Of a stretch of DNA of 64,000 nt, positions 54,181 through 63,258 are shown one piece after another. The position numbers were made by a program, and so were the translations under genes. The notes below the pieces were generated by a model, which saw nothing but the letters and a program-made list of their open reading frames with translations, was not told the DNA's origin and made no database searches. The stretch lies in contig JACCEP010000003.1 of assembly GCA_013416395.1 (NCBI GenBank), forward strand, positions 124,001 to 188,000, in the 5' to 3' direction. Position 1 is the stretch's first letter. Each line of letters begins with the position of its first letter. Origin of the DNA: Alcaligenaceae bacterium. GTDB lineage: Bacteria > Pseudomonadota > Gammaproteobacteria > Burkholderiales > Burkholderiaceae_B.

Positions 54181-54876
54181 ATGAAAACCATAGGCTTGCT
54201 CGGCGGCATGAGCTGGGAAAGTACAGCACATTATTATCGCGACATTAACCAGGGCGTACGCGCACGTCTGGGCGGGCTGCATTCCGCCCGCATCGCCATG
54301 TACAGTGTTGATTTTGAAGAGATTGAAAAACTGCAAAATGCAGGCGACTGGGTTGCAGCGGGTGTTGTACTGGCCGAAGCCGCCGCGCGCGTAGAAGCCG
54401 CTGGTGCCGATTTTTTGGTGCTGTGTACCAATACTATGCATAAGGTTGCTGATGACATAAGCAATGCGGTGTCTATACCATTGCTGCATATTGCCGACGC
54501 CACAGGCGACGAATTGCAACTTGATGGCATTGAAACCGTTGGGCTGCTAGGTACGGCATTTACCATGCAGCAGGGCTTTTACAAAGACCGCCTGGCATTG
54601 CAATCAGGCATGCGCGTGCTGGTGCCCGACGACGCCGACCAGCAAGTGGTACACCGCATTATTTATGACGAGTTGTGCCAGGGCGTTATACGGCCCGAGT
54701 CAAAACGCGATTACTTGCGCATCATAGACAAGCTTGCAGAGCAGGGTGCCGAGGCCGTTATTTTGGGCTGCACCGAGATCGGCATGCTGGTTGAGCAGGC
54801 CGATACGCCGGTCAAGCTGTTTGATACCACGCGTATTCATGCCCAGCGTGCTGTCGCCATGGCGCTGGCGAAATAA
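54181..54876 (+). CDS. Aspartate/glutamate racemase family protein
   Basis: A 231-residue cofactor-independent racemase. The two catalytic cysteines are C82 in 'LCTNTMHKV' and about C196 in 'LGCTEIGML'. The 'GLLGGMSWESTAHYYRDIN' start is typical of the YgeA/RacX group. It would interconvert L- and D-forms of an acidic or broad-range amino acid. It ends in a degenerate repeat block. Confidence 0.92.
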   Translation: MKTIGLLGGMSWESTAHYYRDINQGVRARLGGLHSARIAMYSVDFEEIEKLQNAGDWVAAGVVLAEAAARVEAAGADFLVLCTNTMHKVADDISNAVSIPLLHIADATGDELQLDGIETVGLLGTAFTMQQGFYKDRLALQSGMRVLVPDDADQQVVHRIIYDELCQGVIRPESKRDYLRIIDKLAEQGAEAVILGCTEIGMLVEQADTPVKLFDTTRIHAQRAVAMALAK

Positions 54877-55125
54877 GGCTGGCGTGGCGCTGGGCGCATA
54901 GAGGCCCGGGGCGCTGCACTTGGCACACAAAGACAGTGCGGCACTGATCCACGTAAAGGCGGTGCCGCGCTGGGCACTTAAAGCCTGCGTGGCGCTCGCT
55001 ACATAAAGGTAGTGTGTCGCTTACCCATATAAACGCGGTACCGCGGGTGCATAAAGTGCTGAGGCGCTAGCCAGATAAGGCTTGCATAGCGCCTGTCACA
55101 TAAAGCTGGCGTGGTGCTGGCTTAT
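54874..55125. repeat. About ten degenerate units of about 25 bp, spanning two stop codons
   Basis: Units open with TAA(A/G)G and continue (C/G)..G(C/T)GTGG(C/T)GCT-like, for example at 54874, 54899, 55101. The first unit contains the racemase stop codon and the last holds the serine acetyltransferase stop. Internal copies are strongly diverged, so boundaries are approximate. Confidence 0.65.
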
Positions 55126-56054
55126 TGGGCGGCGTCTTCAGCCGCCGGGTCGCAGGTTGCTGCACCCTGAAACTTCGCCTGGGTAACGTGCGTACCGGGG
55201 GGCACATCATCGATGAGCCACACGTTACCGCCTATGGTGCACCCTTTGCCCAGCGTAACGCGGCCAAGTATGGTGGCGCCCGCGTAGATAACCACGTCGT
55301 CTTCGACGATAGGGTGGCGGGGCAGGCCTTTTTCGAGCTTGCCGTTTTCATCAAGAGGAAAACGTTTGGCCCCGAGCGTAACCGCCTGATAGAGGCGTAC
55401 GCGATCGCCAATAATGGTTGTTTCACCGATAACGACGCCCGTTCCGTGATCAATGAAAAAGCAAGAGCCTATCTGCGCGCCGGGGTGGATATCAATGCCG
55501 GTTTTTGAGTGAGCGATTTCTGAGGACATACGGGCCAGCAGAGGCAACTCGAGCTTGTAGAGCTGATGAGCTATGCGATGATGGATCATGGCCAGCACGC
55601 CCGGATAGCACAGCAACACCTCGTCGACGCTGCGCGCTGCAGGGTCACCCTGAAAGGCAGCCAGTACATCGCTGTCGAGCAGACGCCGCATGGCAGGCAG
55701 TGAAGCGGCAAACGTTTGTACTGCCTGAATAGCCTGTGCTTCGACGGCGCTGTCAGCCAGCGTTTCATGCCGTCTTTGGTAACGCAGCTCGAGCCGCACC
55801 TGGCTTAATAAGGCATGCAGGGCGGAATCAAGCGTATGCCCGACGAAAAAGTCTTCGCTTTCCTGGCGCAGATCAAGCGGGCCAAGCCGCATGGGGAAGA
55901 GTATGCCTTTGAATGCCTCAAGAATATGCTCAATGGCCAGAGGGGATGGGAACTCACGCCCGCCCGGCTCGCGCGACCTGCGCTGTGACGTGCGCCATGC
56001 TTGCCTTTCGGCGTTCAGTGAGGCAACAATGGGTTGGATGTCGAATACGGCCAT
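55122..56054 (-). CDS. cysE: Serine O-acetyltransferase (EpsC type)
   Basis: A 310-residue protein. The N-terminal helical part (1-165) precedes a left-handed beta-helix with hexapeptides and the catalytic segment 'IGSCFFIDHGTGVVIGETTIIGDRVRLYQAVTLGA'. It acetylates serine for cysteine synthesis. This longer EpsC form is common in Burkholderiales. The ATG at 56054 fits; the frame continues to an ATG at 56111. Confidence 0.92.
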   Translation of the reverse strand: MAVFDIQPIVASLNAERQAWRTSQRRSREPGGREFPSPLAIEHILEAFKGILFPMRLGPLDLRQESEDFFVGHTLDSALHALLSQVRLELRYQRRHETLADSAVEAQAIQAVQTFAASLPAMRRLLDSDVLAAFQGDPAARSVDEVLLCYPGVLAMIHHRIAHQLYKLELPLLARMSSEIAHSKTGIDIHPGAQIGSCFFIDHGTGVVIGETTIIGDRVRLYQAVTLGAKRFPLDENGKLEKGLPRHPIVEDDVVIYAGATILGRVTLGKGCTIGGNVWLIDDVPPGTHVTQAKFQGAATCDPAAEDAAQ

Positions 56055-56186
56055 GAGCGGGAAAACCTCGGGGTTGAAATAAAGCCTGTGCCAGCGCCGC
56101 TGCACCTGCATGTGGTGGCAATGCGTGCGTTTGTGGTGTACAACTGCACTAACGTGACTGGCAGTGTGAACGGGGAGAAAACAATT

Positions 56187-56402
56187 ATGATACCAATCTA
56201 TTCACCTAAGTCAGAGTCTGAGGCAGCGGTTATTGCTTCCATGATGCAAGCCTATGGCATTCACTTCGTCATGCAGGGCGGGGCGTTCAGCTCCATGTAC
56301 CCAGGCCCGCTTACGGGAAGTCTAAACGCCCAGACGCTTTTGGTCGAAAAAGAGAACGCAGAGCTGGCGATGCAGTTGATAGCGCCCATGATTGCTGAGT
56401 AG
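56187..56402 (+). CDS. DUF2007 family small protein
   Basis: A 71-residue protein of the DUF2007 (putative signal-transducing) type, with 'IYSPKSESEAAVIASMMQAYGI' and 'TLLVEKENAELAMQLI' segments. GGGGAGA lies 8 nt before the ATG. Its role is unknown. It is divergent from cysE. A terminator follows at 56538. Confidence 0.8.
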   Translation: MIPIYSPKSESEAAVIASMMQAYGIHFVMQGGAFSSMYPGPLTGSLNAQTLLVEKENAELAMQLIAPMIAE

Positions 56403-56537
56403 CTCTTGTCGACATGTCTGCTGTTTGCTTGCGGGTTTTGAGGCTGGGTTGATCTCACGCACTTGTTGCGATGTGCGTTCGGCGCGTATGCTGCAGAACA
56501 ATGGAGGCTGGCGCGGTAGGTTACGATAATGCCTGTC

Positions 56538-56565
56538 GCGCGCATCTGGCGCGCTGTTTTTTTAT
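56538..56565 (+). terminator. Intrinsic terminator after the DUF2007 gene
   Basis: Stem GCGCGC / GCGCGC with a 5-nt loop, then TGTTTTTTTATT. It lies between the DUF2007 stop and the EamA start, and supports a start for the latter downstream of it. Confidence 0.8.
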
Positions 56566-56582
56566 TATGCCGCCTTCGCCTG

Positions 56583-57488
56583 ATGAGTCATAAACTTTCC
56601 CCCACCACCGTATTACTGCTTGTGATTCCGCCACTACTATGGGCGGGCAATGCTGTGGTGGGACGGGCCGTACACGACGTAGTGCCTCCCTTGACACTCA
56701 ACTTTCTGCGTTGGGCTATCGCGCTCGTCATTCTGGCGCCATTCGGTCGCGTTATCTTCCGCAAGGGCAGCGGGCTCTGGAAGCACCGCAAGCGCTACGC
56801 TGTGCTGGGACTCCTGGGCATAGGGCTGTACAACTCCATGCAGTATATGGCGCTGCACACCTCCACCCCCGTTAATGTGACACTGGTGAACGCCAGTATG
56901 CCGGTCTGGATGCTGGTGATAGGGGCTTCGTTTTTTGGAACACGCGTCAAGCTCTGGCAGATTGTTGGGGCAGTACTATCGCTGGTAGGCGTTCTGGTCG
57001 TGCTCAGCCACGGTGAATGGTCTCAATTAATGGACATGCGTTTTGTGCTGGGCGATGTGATTCAATTGTTCGCCACCATAATTTGGGCACTCTATAGCTG
57101 GCTGCTTATCAAAGGGCATGATCCAGCCGAAATTCGCTCAAACTGGGTAGGGGTGTTGCTGGCTCAACTGGTTTATGGCGTAGCCTGGTCTGGGGCAATG
57201 GCCGGCGGTGAGTGGGTGGTGACCGACGCGCATATTACCTGGAGCTGGGGCCTGGCTGCTGCGTTGCTTTATGTCGCGATTGGGCCGGCTATTGTGGCCC
57301 TGCGTTGCTGGGGAGCAGGGGTGCAGCGGGTAGGGCCAACACTTGCCGGTTTTTTTGCCAATCTTTCACCCTTGTTCGCCGCGCTTATGTCGGTGGCTTT
57401 TTTGGGCGAATCACCCCAGTTTTATCACGCCTTGGCCTTTATGCTGATTGTTGGCGGCATTGTGGTGTCTTCGAGGTCATCGGCCTGA
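56583..57488 (+). CDS. EamA/DMT-family exporter (RhaT/YdcZ-like)
   Basis: A 301-residue protein with ten hydrophobic helices in two EamA repeats ('LLWAGNAVVGRAV' and 'WALYSWLLIKGHDP', then 'LSPLFAALMSVAFLGE'). Such proteins export metabolites such as amino acids or purines. I used the ATG at 56583 because the ATG at 56529 precedes a terminator. Its 3' end overlaps the convergent HxlR gene by 64 bp. Confidence 0.88.
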   Translation: MSHKLSPTTVLLLVIPPLLWAGNAVVGRAVHDVVPPLTLNFLRWAIALVILAPFGRVIFRKGSGLWKHRKRYAVLGLLGIGLYNSMQYMALHTSTPVNVTLVNASMPVWMLVIGASFFGTRVKLWQIVGAVLSLVGVLVVLSHGEWSQLMDMRFVLGDVIQLFATIIWALYSWLLIKGHDPAEIRSNWVGVLLAQLVYGVAWSGAMAGGEWVVTDAHITWSWGLAAALLYVAIGPAIVALRCWGAGVQRVGPTLAGFFANLSPLFAALMSVAFLGESPQFYHALAFMLIVGGIVVSSRSSA

Positions 57489-58150
57489 GCTGCACGCGTG
57501 GGCAGGCTAGATAACGAGAAAAACTGCTGCAGTGCCGCTTTGTCACCGCTGTAAGCCGCTCCATGGCCACTGACGGCGGCATCAAGGCTGAGATTGCCGA
57601 AGGCCAGGGCGAGCAGGGTATCGGTGGCGGCAGTCAGGCTGGCCTGGGCACTGGGCGCAGCGGCGCGAGTGATGGTAAACACCCCTGTCTCAAGGCAAAT
57701 ATGATAATCGTCAGCTTCTTGGCCTGGCTTGATATTTATGCTGAACGCCTGTGTGTCAGCTGCTTCAGGCCTGAACATGGCCTTGAGCGACAACATTAAT
57801 GCATCGGGCCCCAGGGCGGCCCCTCGTAAAAAAACAGGGGAACGTACGCCCCAGCGGGCCAATTGCAGCACAATCGGTTCGAGCTCTTGACCCCACTGGG
57901 TAAGTTCGTAAACCCAGGCGCTGGCAGGCCTTGGCAGTTTGCGCCGCACAATAATGCCGAACGACTCCAGCTCACCCAGGCGCTGAGTAAGCACGTTGGG
58001 GCTAATAGCCCCGAGGCCGCCACGCAAATCGGTAAAGCGCTTGGGGCCCAGAAGCAGCTCGCGCACAATGAGCAGCGCCCAGCGCTCTCCGACAAGGTCA
58101 AGTGCGTGAGCGGCGGCGCACGCATCATCGTAACTACGTTTTATTGCCAT
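57425..58150 (-). CDS. HxlR-type HTH regulator with C-terminal SCP2-like domain
   Basis: A 241-residue protein. Residues 1-110 form an HxlR winged HTH ('CAAAHALDLVGERWALLIVRELLLGPKRFTDLRGGL' region). The C-terminal half has an 'FSINIKPG..DYHICLETGVF' type SCP2-like domain. It is divergent from the SnoaL-VOC gene, and an inverted repeat lies between them, so it likely controls that gene. Its end overlaps the convergent EamA gene. Confidence 0.88.
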   Translation of the reverse strand: MAIKRSYDDACAAAHALDLVGERWALLIVRELLLGPKRFTDLRGGLGAISPNVLTQRLGELESFGIIVRRKLPRPASAWVYELTQWGQELEPIVLQLARWGVRSPVFLRGAALGPDALMLSLKAMFRPEAADTQAFSINIKPGQEADDYHICLETGVFTITRAAAPSAQASLTAATDTLLALAFGNLSLDAAVSGHGAAYSGDKAALQQFFSLSSLPTRAAQADDLEDTTMPPTISIKAKA

Positions 58151-58169
58151 GCGTAACAGTTTAGCACGA

Positions 58170-58209
58170 TAGTCCTTAAATAATATTAGCTAGTTGTTTT
58201 TTAGGACTA
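58170..58209. promoter_or_regulatory. Inverted repeat TAGTCCT-N26-AGGACTA
   Basis: Two 7-bp arms 26 bp apart in an AT-rich gap between the HxlR gene and the SnoaL-VOC gene. It may bind the HxlR protein, whose dimers contact widely spaced half-sites; inferred. Confidence 0.5.
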
Positions 58210-58296
58210 ACTGGTGTTAAAGTGTGATTGCACCGATCAGAAACTGAGCCAACATATCAGGCAGCCGGTAGCAACTTACCCCTAACGGAGACATAC

Positions 58297-59238
58297 ATGG
58301 ACGCAAAAACACACAGCGCGCGAGCTGAGGTTATCGCGTGTCTTGACAGCTGGAGCGAGGCGGTCAAGACCAAGAATCTAGAAGCCGTACTTGCCCTATA
58401 TTTGCCCGAAGTTGTGGCGTTTGATGCCATTCAGGCATTGCAATTTAAGGGCATTGAAGCCTACGGTGAACACTGGGAAAAATGCATGGCCATGTGTCCC
58501 CCAGGCATGCTCTTCGAGGCCTCACAACGTGAGATACAACTCGATGGCAATCTCGCCGTGGTCCATGAACTGGTGCATTGCGGCACGGTTGACGAGCAGG
58601 GCAAGGAAGAAGCCGGCTGGGCACGCAAAACAGCAAGCCTGCGCAAGGTAGATGGGCGCTGGCTAATTGCCCACGAGCATTTTTCTGTGCCCTTCGATAT
58701 GTTGACGGGTCGTGTCATGAATGAACTGGACCCTAATGCCGAAAAAGCAGGTACGCCCAGGGCCATTCCTGATGGCATGAACGCGATTACACCTCATTTG
58801 GTTTGCAAGCATGCTGACGAGGCCATTGCGTTTTACAAAAAGGCCTTTGGAGCTACAGAGCAGTCAAAACTGGTGTCGCCAGAAGGCTCAATTATGCACG
58901 CCTGCCTGCGAATTGCCGGGTCTCCCTTCTTTTTGATGGAAGACGTACCTAAATGGGGTGCCACCAGCCCCAGCACGCTCGGAGGCACCCCTGTCAGCCT
59001 GCATGTTTACGTGAGCGATGCGGATGCCGCGTTTACCAAGGCCGTGGCGGCTGGCGCCAAAGTGGTGATGGCACCGGCTGACATGTTCTGGGGGGATAGG
59101 TATTCAGTGGTCGAAGACCCCTTTGGTCATCGCTGGTCGCTAGCTACCCATAAACACGACTTGTCACACGAAGAGATTATGCAAGCCGCAAATGCAGCCA
59201 TGCAGGCCGGCACAGAATGCCCGGCATCGGCGTCCTGA
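58297..59238 (+). CDS. SnoaL-like/VOC two-domain fusion protein
   Basis: A 313-residue protein with two domains. Residues 5-130 form a SnoaL/DUF4440-like ketosteroid isomerase fold ('EAVLALYLPEVVAFDAIQALQFKG', 'WLIAHEHFSVP'). Residues 165-285 form a PhnB/glyoxalase-like VOC domain ('HLVCKHADEAIAFYKKAFGATE', 'DPFGHRWSLATHKHDL'). A CGGAG lies before the ATG at 58297. The two folds may be separate binding/isomerase functions in one chain. Its regulator is likely the divergent HxlR protein. Confidence 0.85.
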   Translation: MDAKTHSARAEVIACLDSWSEAVKTKNLEAVLALYLPEVVAFDAIQALQFKGIEAYGEHWEKCMAMCPPGMLFEASQREIQLDGNLAVVHELVHCGTVDEQGKEEAGWARKTASLRKVDGRWLIAHEHFSVPFDMLTGRVMNELDPNAEKAGTPRAIPDGMNAITPHLVCKHADEAIAFYKKAFGATEQSKLVSPEGSIMHACLRIAGSPFFLMEDVPKWGATSPSTLGGTPVSLHVYVSDADAAFTKAVAAGAKVVMAPADMFWGDRYSVVEDPFGHRWSLATHKHDLSHEEIMQAANAAMQAGTECPASAS

Positions 59239-59310
59239 AAATGTTTGAACTCGGGCCAGGCGCGGCTTTTTGCATGGCACAAAGGCCGCCACCAGGCGTC
59301 ATAGTGCGTC

Positions 59311-61041
59311 TTAACGCGCACTGCCTGGCCCGCAGGCGTACTCAATAATTAACTGGGCTGAAACCCTTCCGTTCCAGATGTTTTGATCGAGGCGGTAGGC
59401 GCAGTCAATGTGCTCGGGCAGCATTTCAGCCTGGTTAAACCATATGGCATCAAAACGCTGATGGCCACGCTCCAGGCTTAGCTTCAGGTGTTTGTCTTTA
59501 AGCAGACGCTGCTGTCGTACATAAAATGTATCCCGAAATATGGGGGCCGGGAAGCCCGCTCCCCATACCTGCTGTTGCAGCAGGCCGGCAACATCAGCAT
59601 TGGCATAACCTTCCTCAAGCGAGCCATCGGTTTCGATAATGGGCTCAAAGCTGCTGCGTCCGGTCAGCTCGGTAACGGCCGAATCAAACGCGTCAATAAA
59701 CATCTCGTAGGCGTCTTCCCGCAAAGTCAGGCCGGCAGCCATGGCGTGACCACCAAACTTCAAAATAATGCCGGGGTAACGCTTGGAGACCAGATCCAGC
59801 ACGTCGCGCAGGTGCACATCGGGAATCGACCGGCCCGAACCGCGCAGCTCGCCGCTGTCGGAGCGGGCAAAGGCCAGCGTAGGGCGCCAGTAGGTTTCTT
59901 TAAGCCTTGATGCCACCAGCCCAACCACGCCTTGATGCCAGCCCGGGTCGTAAACGCAGACCGTGGCTTTTATGCTGGGAGTTGCTGCCTCAAATGCCAC
60001 CAACGCCTCTTCACGCATGGTGGTTTCTATGCTGCGGCGTTCCTGGTTCATGGCGTCAAGCTGGCGCGCCAGTTCGAGTGCGCGGCCTTCGTCATCGGTG
60101 CTCAGGCACTCAATGCCCAGACTCATGTCTGCCAGCCGTCCTGCCGCATTGATGCGCGGACCCAGCGCAAAGCCCAGGTCAAAGCCACTGGCATTGCGCG
60201 GTTCTCTGCCGGCCACGGCAAACAGGGCACGCAGGCCCGCCTGCATGCGGCCGCTGCGCATGCGTTTTAGCCCTTGTGTGACCAGAAGGCGATTATTGGC
60301 ATCAAGGCGCACCACGTCAGCCACCGTGCCCAAGGCCACCAGATCAGCTAGCTGATCCAGGCGCGGTCCGCCGTCGGCGGGGAATACGCCACGTCGTCTG
60401 AGCTCAGCCCGCAGCGCCAGCATCAGGTAAAAGATGACGCCCACGCCAGCCAGGTTTTTCGAGGGAAAGCCGCAACCTGGCTGATTGGGGTTTACGATGG
60501 CCAGTGCGTCGGGAAGCGTATCTGCAGGCAGATGGTGGTCGGTGACGATGACGTCCATGCCTGCCTGTCGCGCGGCATCGACGCCGTCTATGCTGGCTAT
60601 GCCGTTGTCCACCGTAACCAGAATGTCGGGTTTGCCGGCATGATGCTGTTCTGCCAGGCTGACGACGGCGGGCGACAGCCCATAGCCAGTTTCAAACCTA
60701 TTGGGCACCAGGTAATCGACGCTGGCACCCATGCTGCGCAGGGCGCGCAGCCCGACCGCACAGGCCGTGGCACCGTCGCAGTCGTAGTCGGCGACGATTA
60801 ACAGCCGTTTGCCATCGCGAATGGCGTCGGCCAGCAGGCCGGCAGCGTATTCCACCTGGGTTAGCTGGCCTGGTGGGATCATCGCGCCCCAGGCCAGGCG
60901 CACGTCGTCGGGTTGATGCACACCACGGGCGGCCCAAAGGCGCGACAGCAGTGGGTGTATGCCCGATGCTTCAAGCAAACGGGCGGCTTCAGGGTTGGCG
61001 GAGCGTACGCTCAGTTTTGGGGTGACCACCATTTTCTCCAT
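59311..61041 (-). CDS. recJ: Single-stranded-DNA-specific exonuclease RecJ
   Basis: A 576-residue RecJ. The DHH-family motifs are 'LLIVADYDCDGATA', 'VDNGIASIDG', 'VTDHHLP' and 'ALGTVADVVRLD'. It degrades ssDNA 5' to 3' in repair. I used the ATG at 61041 (AAGGA 3 nt upstream; an ATG at 61032 is also possible). An in-frame start at 61308 would add 89 residues of non-family sequence inside the COG4255-like gene. It overlaps that gene by 31 bp. Confidence 0.95.
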   Translation of the reverse strand: MEKMVVTPKLSVRSANPEAARLLEASGIHPLLSRLWAARGVHQPDDVRLAWGAMIPPGQLTQVEYAAGLLADAIRDGKRLLIVADYDCDGATACAVGLRALRSMGASVDYLVPNRFETGYGLSPAVVSLAEQHHAGKPDILVTVDNGIASIDGVDAARQAGMDVIVTDHHLPADTLPDALAIVNPNQPGCGFPSKNLAGVGVIFYLMLALRAELRRRGVFPADGGPRLDQLADLVALGTVADVVRLDANNRLLVTQGLKRMRSGRMQAGLRALFAVAGREPRNASGFDLGFALGPRINAAGRLADMSLGIECLSTDDEGRALELARQLDAMNQERRSIETTMREEALVAFEAATPSIKATVCVYDPGWHQGVVGLVASRLKETYWRPTLAFARSDSGELRGSGRSIPDVHLRDVLDLVSKRYPGIILKFGGHAMAAGLTLREDAYEMFIDAFDSAVTELTGRSSFEPIIETDGSLEEGYANADVAGLLQQQVWGAGFPAPIFRDTFYVRQQRLLKDKHLKLSLERGHQRFDAIWFNQAEMLPEHIDCAYRLDQNIWNGRVSAQLIIEYACGPGSAR

Positions 61042-61946
61042 GCTTCCTTGCTGCCGGGCAGCCACTGGGCCCACAGACGCCGCGCGCCGGGGGTAAGTTC
61101 TATGATGGCGTCCCGCCCAGTCATAATAATCTGGCGGGGAGGTTGCCCGGCCAGAGGGGCAAATACCTGCGCTTCCAGCTGGGCCAATGCGGTTATCCAG
61201 CCATTCCAGTCTTGGCGCACCAGCGGGCCCAGCAGGTCGGTGTAAATGTTGACGTTGGCGGGCGCAGCATGATGCAGCTGGCTGGCGCGCGCACCGCCGA
61301 ACAGCCACAGGCTGTTGATGGCCGGCAGGCCCTGTTGCTGGCGTGCAAGGTTGACGGGGTGGTCAAACCACCGCATCTGCACCTCGTTGGCCAGCCTGCG
61401 CCAAGGTCTTGAGGCTGCATCTTGCGACCACCATTCGTTAACAGATGAAAGGCTGACAAGCATTGGGCTTGCGACCGGCGCGCTGTGCCCGCTTGGCGGC
61501 TGTATGCGCCAGCGGTTTGTATCGCAAGGTTGCAGCGCAAACCCATCTTCTTCAAAGAAAGGCTGCACCGATTCGAACAACGCTACACTCTGTTCTGGCG
61601 TAATGGCCAGCTCGGATGCCGGTATCAGTGCGGCGCCATCACGCGAAGGCGCAACATGAACCAGTTCGACCAGCCAGACGGGTTTGTCTGAATCGCTTAC
61701 TTGCCCTGCCCAAAGCGGGCCCAGACCTGTGGCAAAATTCTGGCCAGCGTCTGGTTTAAAGCCACGCGCCATAAGTTGCCACTTCTCGTGCGGCACGCAG
61801 CCGCTATGAACGGGGTCAGCCGCAAGGCGATGGGGTTTTGCATGGCTTAGCCATGTAAACAGGGTGGGCGCGGTTTTGGGCAGGTATTGAGCCAGCTCGC
61901 GTGCTTCGCGCGGGTCGGGCAAGGCGCCAGGTAGTACGATTTGCAT
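61011..61946 (-). CDS. COG4255-like regulatory/phosphoglycerate-mutase-related protein
   Basis: A 311-residue soluble protein. It has a betaproteobacterial recJ-neighbour style: 'GGGARASQLHHA'-like loop, 'SLSSVNEWWSQDA', 'MRWFDHPVNLARQQQGLPAINSLWLFGG', which resembles the cofactor-independent phosphoglycerate mutase-like (COG4255) family, but with no metal site visible. No catalytic role can be assigned. It overlaps recJ by 31 bp, which implies coupling. Confidence 0.75.
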   Translation of the reverse strand: MQIVLPGALPDPREARELAQYLPKTAPTLFTWLSHAKPHRLAADPVHSGCVPHEKWQLMARGFKPDAGQNFATGLGPLWAGQVSDSDKPVWLVELVHVAPSRDGAALIPASELAITPEQSVALFESVQPFFEEDGFALQPCDTNRWRIQPPSGHSAPVASPMLVSLSSVNEWWSQDAASRPWRRLANEVQMRWFDHPVNLARQQQGLPAINSLWLFGGARASQLHHAAPANVNIYTDLLGPLVRQDWNGWITALAQLEAQVFAPLAGQPPRQIIMTGRDAIIELTPGARRLWAQWLPGSKEAWRKWWSPQN

Positions 61947-61983
61947 TCCAGGATTGTAGTGTTTATGGGGAAACGGTGGCTTG

Positions 61984-63258
61984 ATGATGTCTTATGAGTT
62001 CTGGATAGGGGCGCGCTACGCGGGCCTGGCACGCTCCCGACGCAAGGGCGGGGGTGGTGACCGCTTTGTGTCGTTTATTGCCGCAAGCTCCATGGTCGGC
62101 ATCGCGCTGGGCGTGGCGGCGCTGATTGTTGTGCTGTCGGTGATGAACGGTTTTCAGAAAGAGGTGCGTGATCGCATGCTGTCTGTTTTGCCGCACATTG
62201 AATTGTACGCGCCACGCATGGCTCCCGATGAAGTACTGTCACAGTGGAAGAACATCGCCCATATGGCCGAGGAAAACCCGGAGGTAAAGGGTGCCGCGCC
62301 GTTTGTAGCGGGCCAGGGCATGATTGTGCGCGGCGAAACACTCAGTGGCGTGCAGATACGCGGCATAGATCCTAAACTTGATGCCGCCGTATCCGACGTG
62401 GCTGAACAGATGGTGTCGGGCAAGCTGACGTCGCTGGTACCGGGCAGTTTTTCTATTGTGCTGGGTAATTATCTTGCTAACACGCTGGGCGTGGGCATGG
62501 GCGATACGGTGCTGGTGCTGGCACCACAAGGTTCTATTTCGCCGGCAGGGTTCACCCCTCGCATGCGCCAGTTTACGGTAACTGGTCTGTTTTCCTCTGG
62601 CTATTACGAGTTTGACGCGTCCATGGCGTTCATCAACTACGAAGATGCGGCCAAGGTATTTCGCGACAGCGGGCAAACAGGCGTGCGCCTGCGTATTGCC
62701 GACATGCAGAAGGCGCCACTGGTGGCTTCCGAGCTGCGTGCGGTATTGCCGCCTTACTTGCAGGCACATGACTGGACGCAAAACAACCGCACCTGGTTTG
62801 CCGCCGTCCAAACTGAAAAACGCATGATGTTTTTGATTCTGGCGCTTATTGTGGCCGTGGCCGCGTTCAATTTGTTGTCGTCGCTGGTTATGGCTGTTAA
62901 AGACAAGCGCTCTGATATTGCCATTTTGCGTACGCTGGGCGCGACACCGCGCGAGGTGGCACGCATTTTTCTGGTGCAAGGCTCGCTCATTGGCGTGGTT
63001 GGCACGTTGCTGGGAGTGGGCTTCGGTATGCTTGTCGCCTTCAATATCGGCGTAATCGTGCCATTTATTGAACGTATGCTGGGCGTGCAGTTTTTACCGC
63101 AGCAGGTGTATTTCATCAGCGAATTACCGTCAGACCCGCAAATGACCGATATCCTTATTATTGCCGTTACGTCTCTTGTGCTGTCGCTGCTTGCCACGCT
63201 GTACCCCAGCTGGCGCGCATCCAGCTTGCAGCCAGCCGAGGTGTTGCGCCATGACTGA
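61984..63258 (+). CDS. lolC: Lipoprotein-releasing system permease (LolC/LolE)
   Basis: A 424-residue inner-membrane protein with one N-terminal helix (about 30-55, 'SSMVGIALGVAALIVVLSVMNG'), a large periplasmic domain, and three C-terminal helices ('LILALIVAVAAFNLLSSLVM', 'GVVGTLLGVGFGMLVAFNIG', 'ILIIAVTSLVLSLLATLYPS'). It extracts lipoproteins with LolD. Its end overlaps lolD by 8 bp. ATGs at 61984 and 61987 are both possible. Confidence 0.95.
   Translation: MMSYEFWIGARYAGLARSRRKGGGGDRFVSFIAASSMVGIALGVAALIVVLSVMNGFQKEVRDRMLSVLPHIELYAPRMAPDEVLSQWKNIAHMAEENPEVKGAAPFVAGQGMIVRGETLSGVQIRGIDPKLDAAVSDVAEQMVSGKLTSLVPGSFSIVLGNYLANTLGVGMGDTVLVLAPQGSISPAGFTPRMRQFTVTGLFSSGYYEFDASMAFINYEDAAKVFRDSGQTGVRLRIADMQKAPLVASELRAVLPPYLQAHDWTQNNRTWFAAVQTEKRMMFLILALIVAVAAFNLLSSLVMAVKDKRSDIAILRTLGATPREVARIFLVQGSLIGVVGTLLGVGFGMLVAFNIGVIVPFIERMLGVQFLPQQVYFISELPSDPQMTDILIIAVTSLVLSLLATLYPSWRASSLQPAEVLRHD

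Noticed and set aside
61042-61308. Longer RecJ with 89 extra N-terminal residues
   Set aside because: The extension reads basic, Cys-rich, non-family sequence inside the neighbouring gene; RecJ proteins begin near the ATG at 61041.
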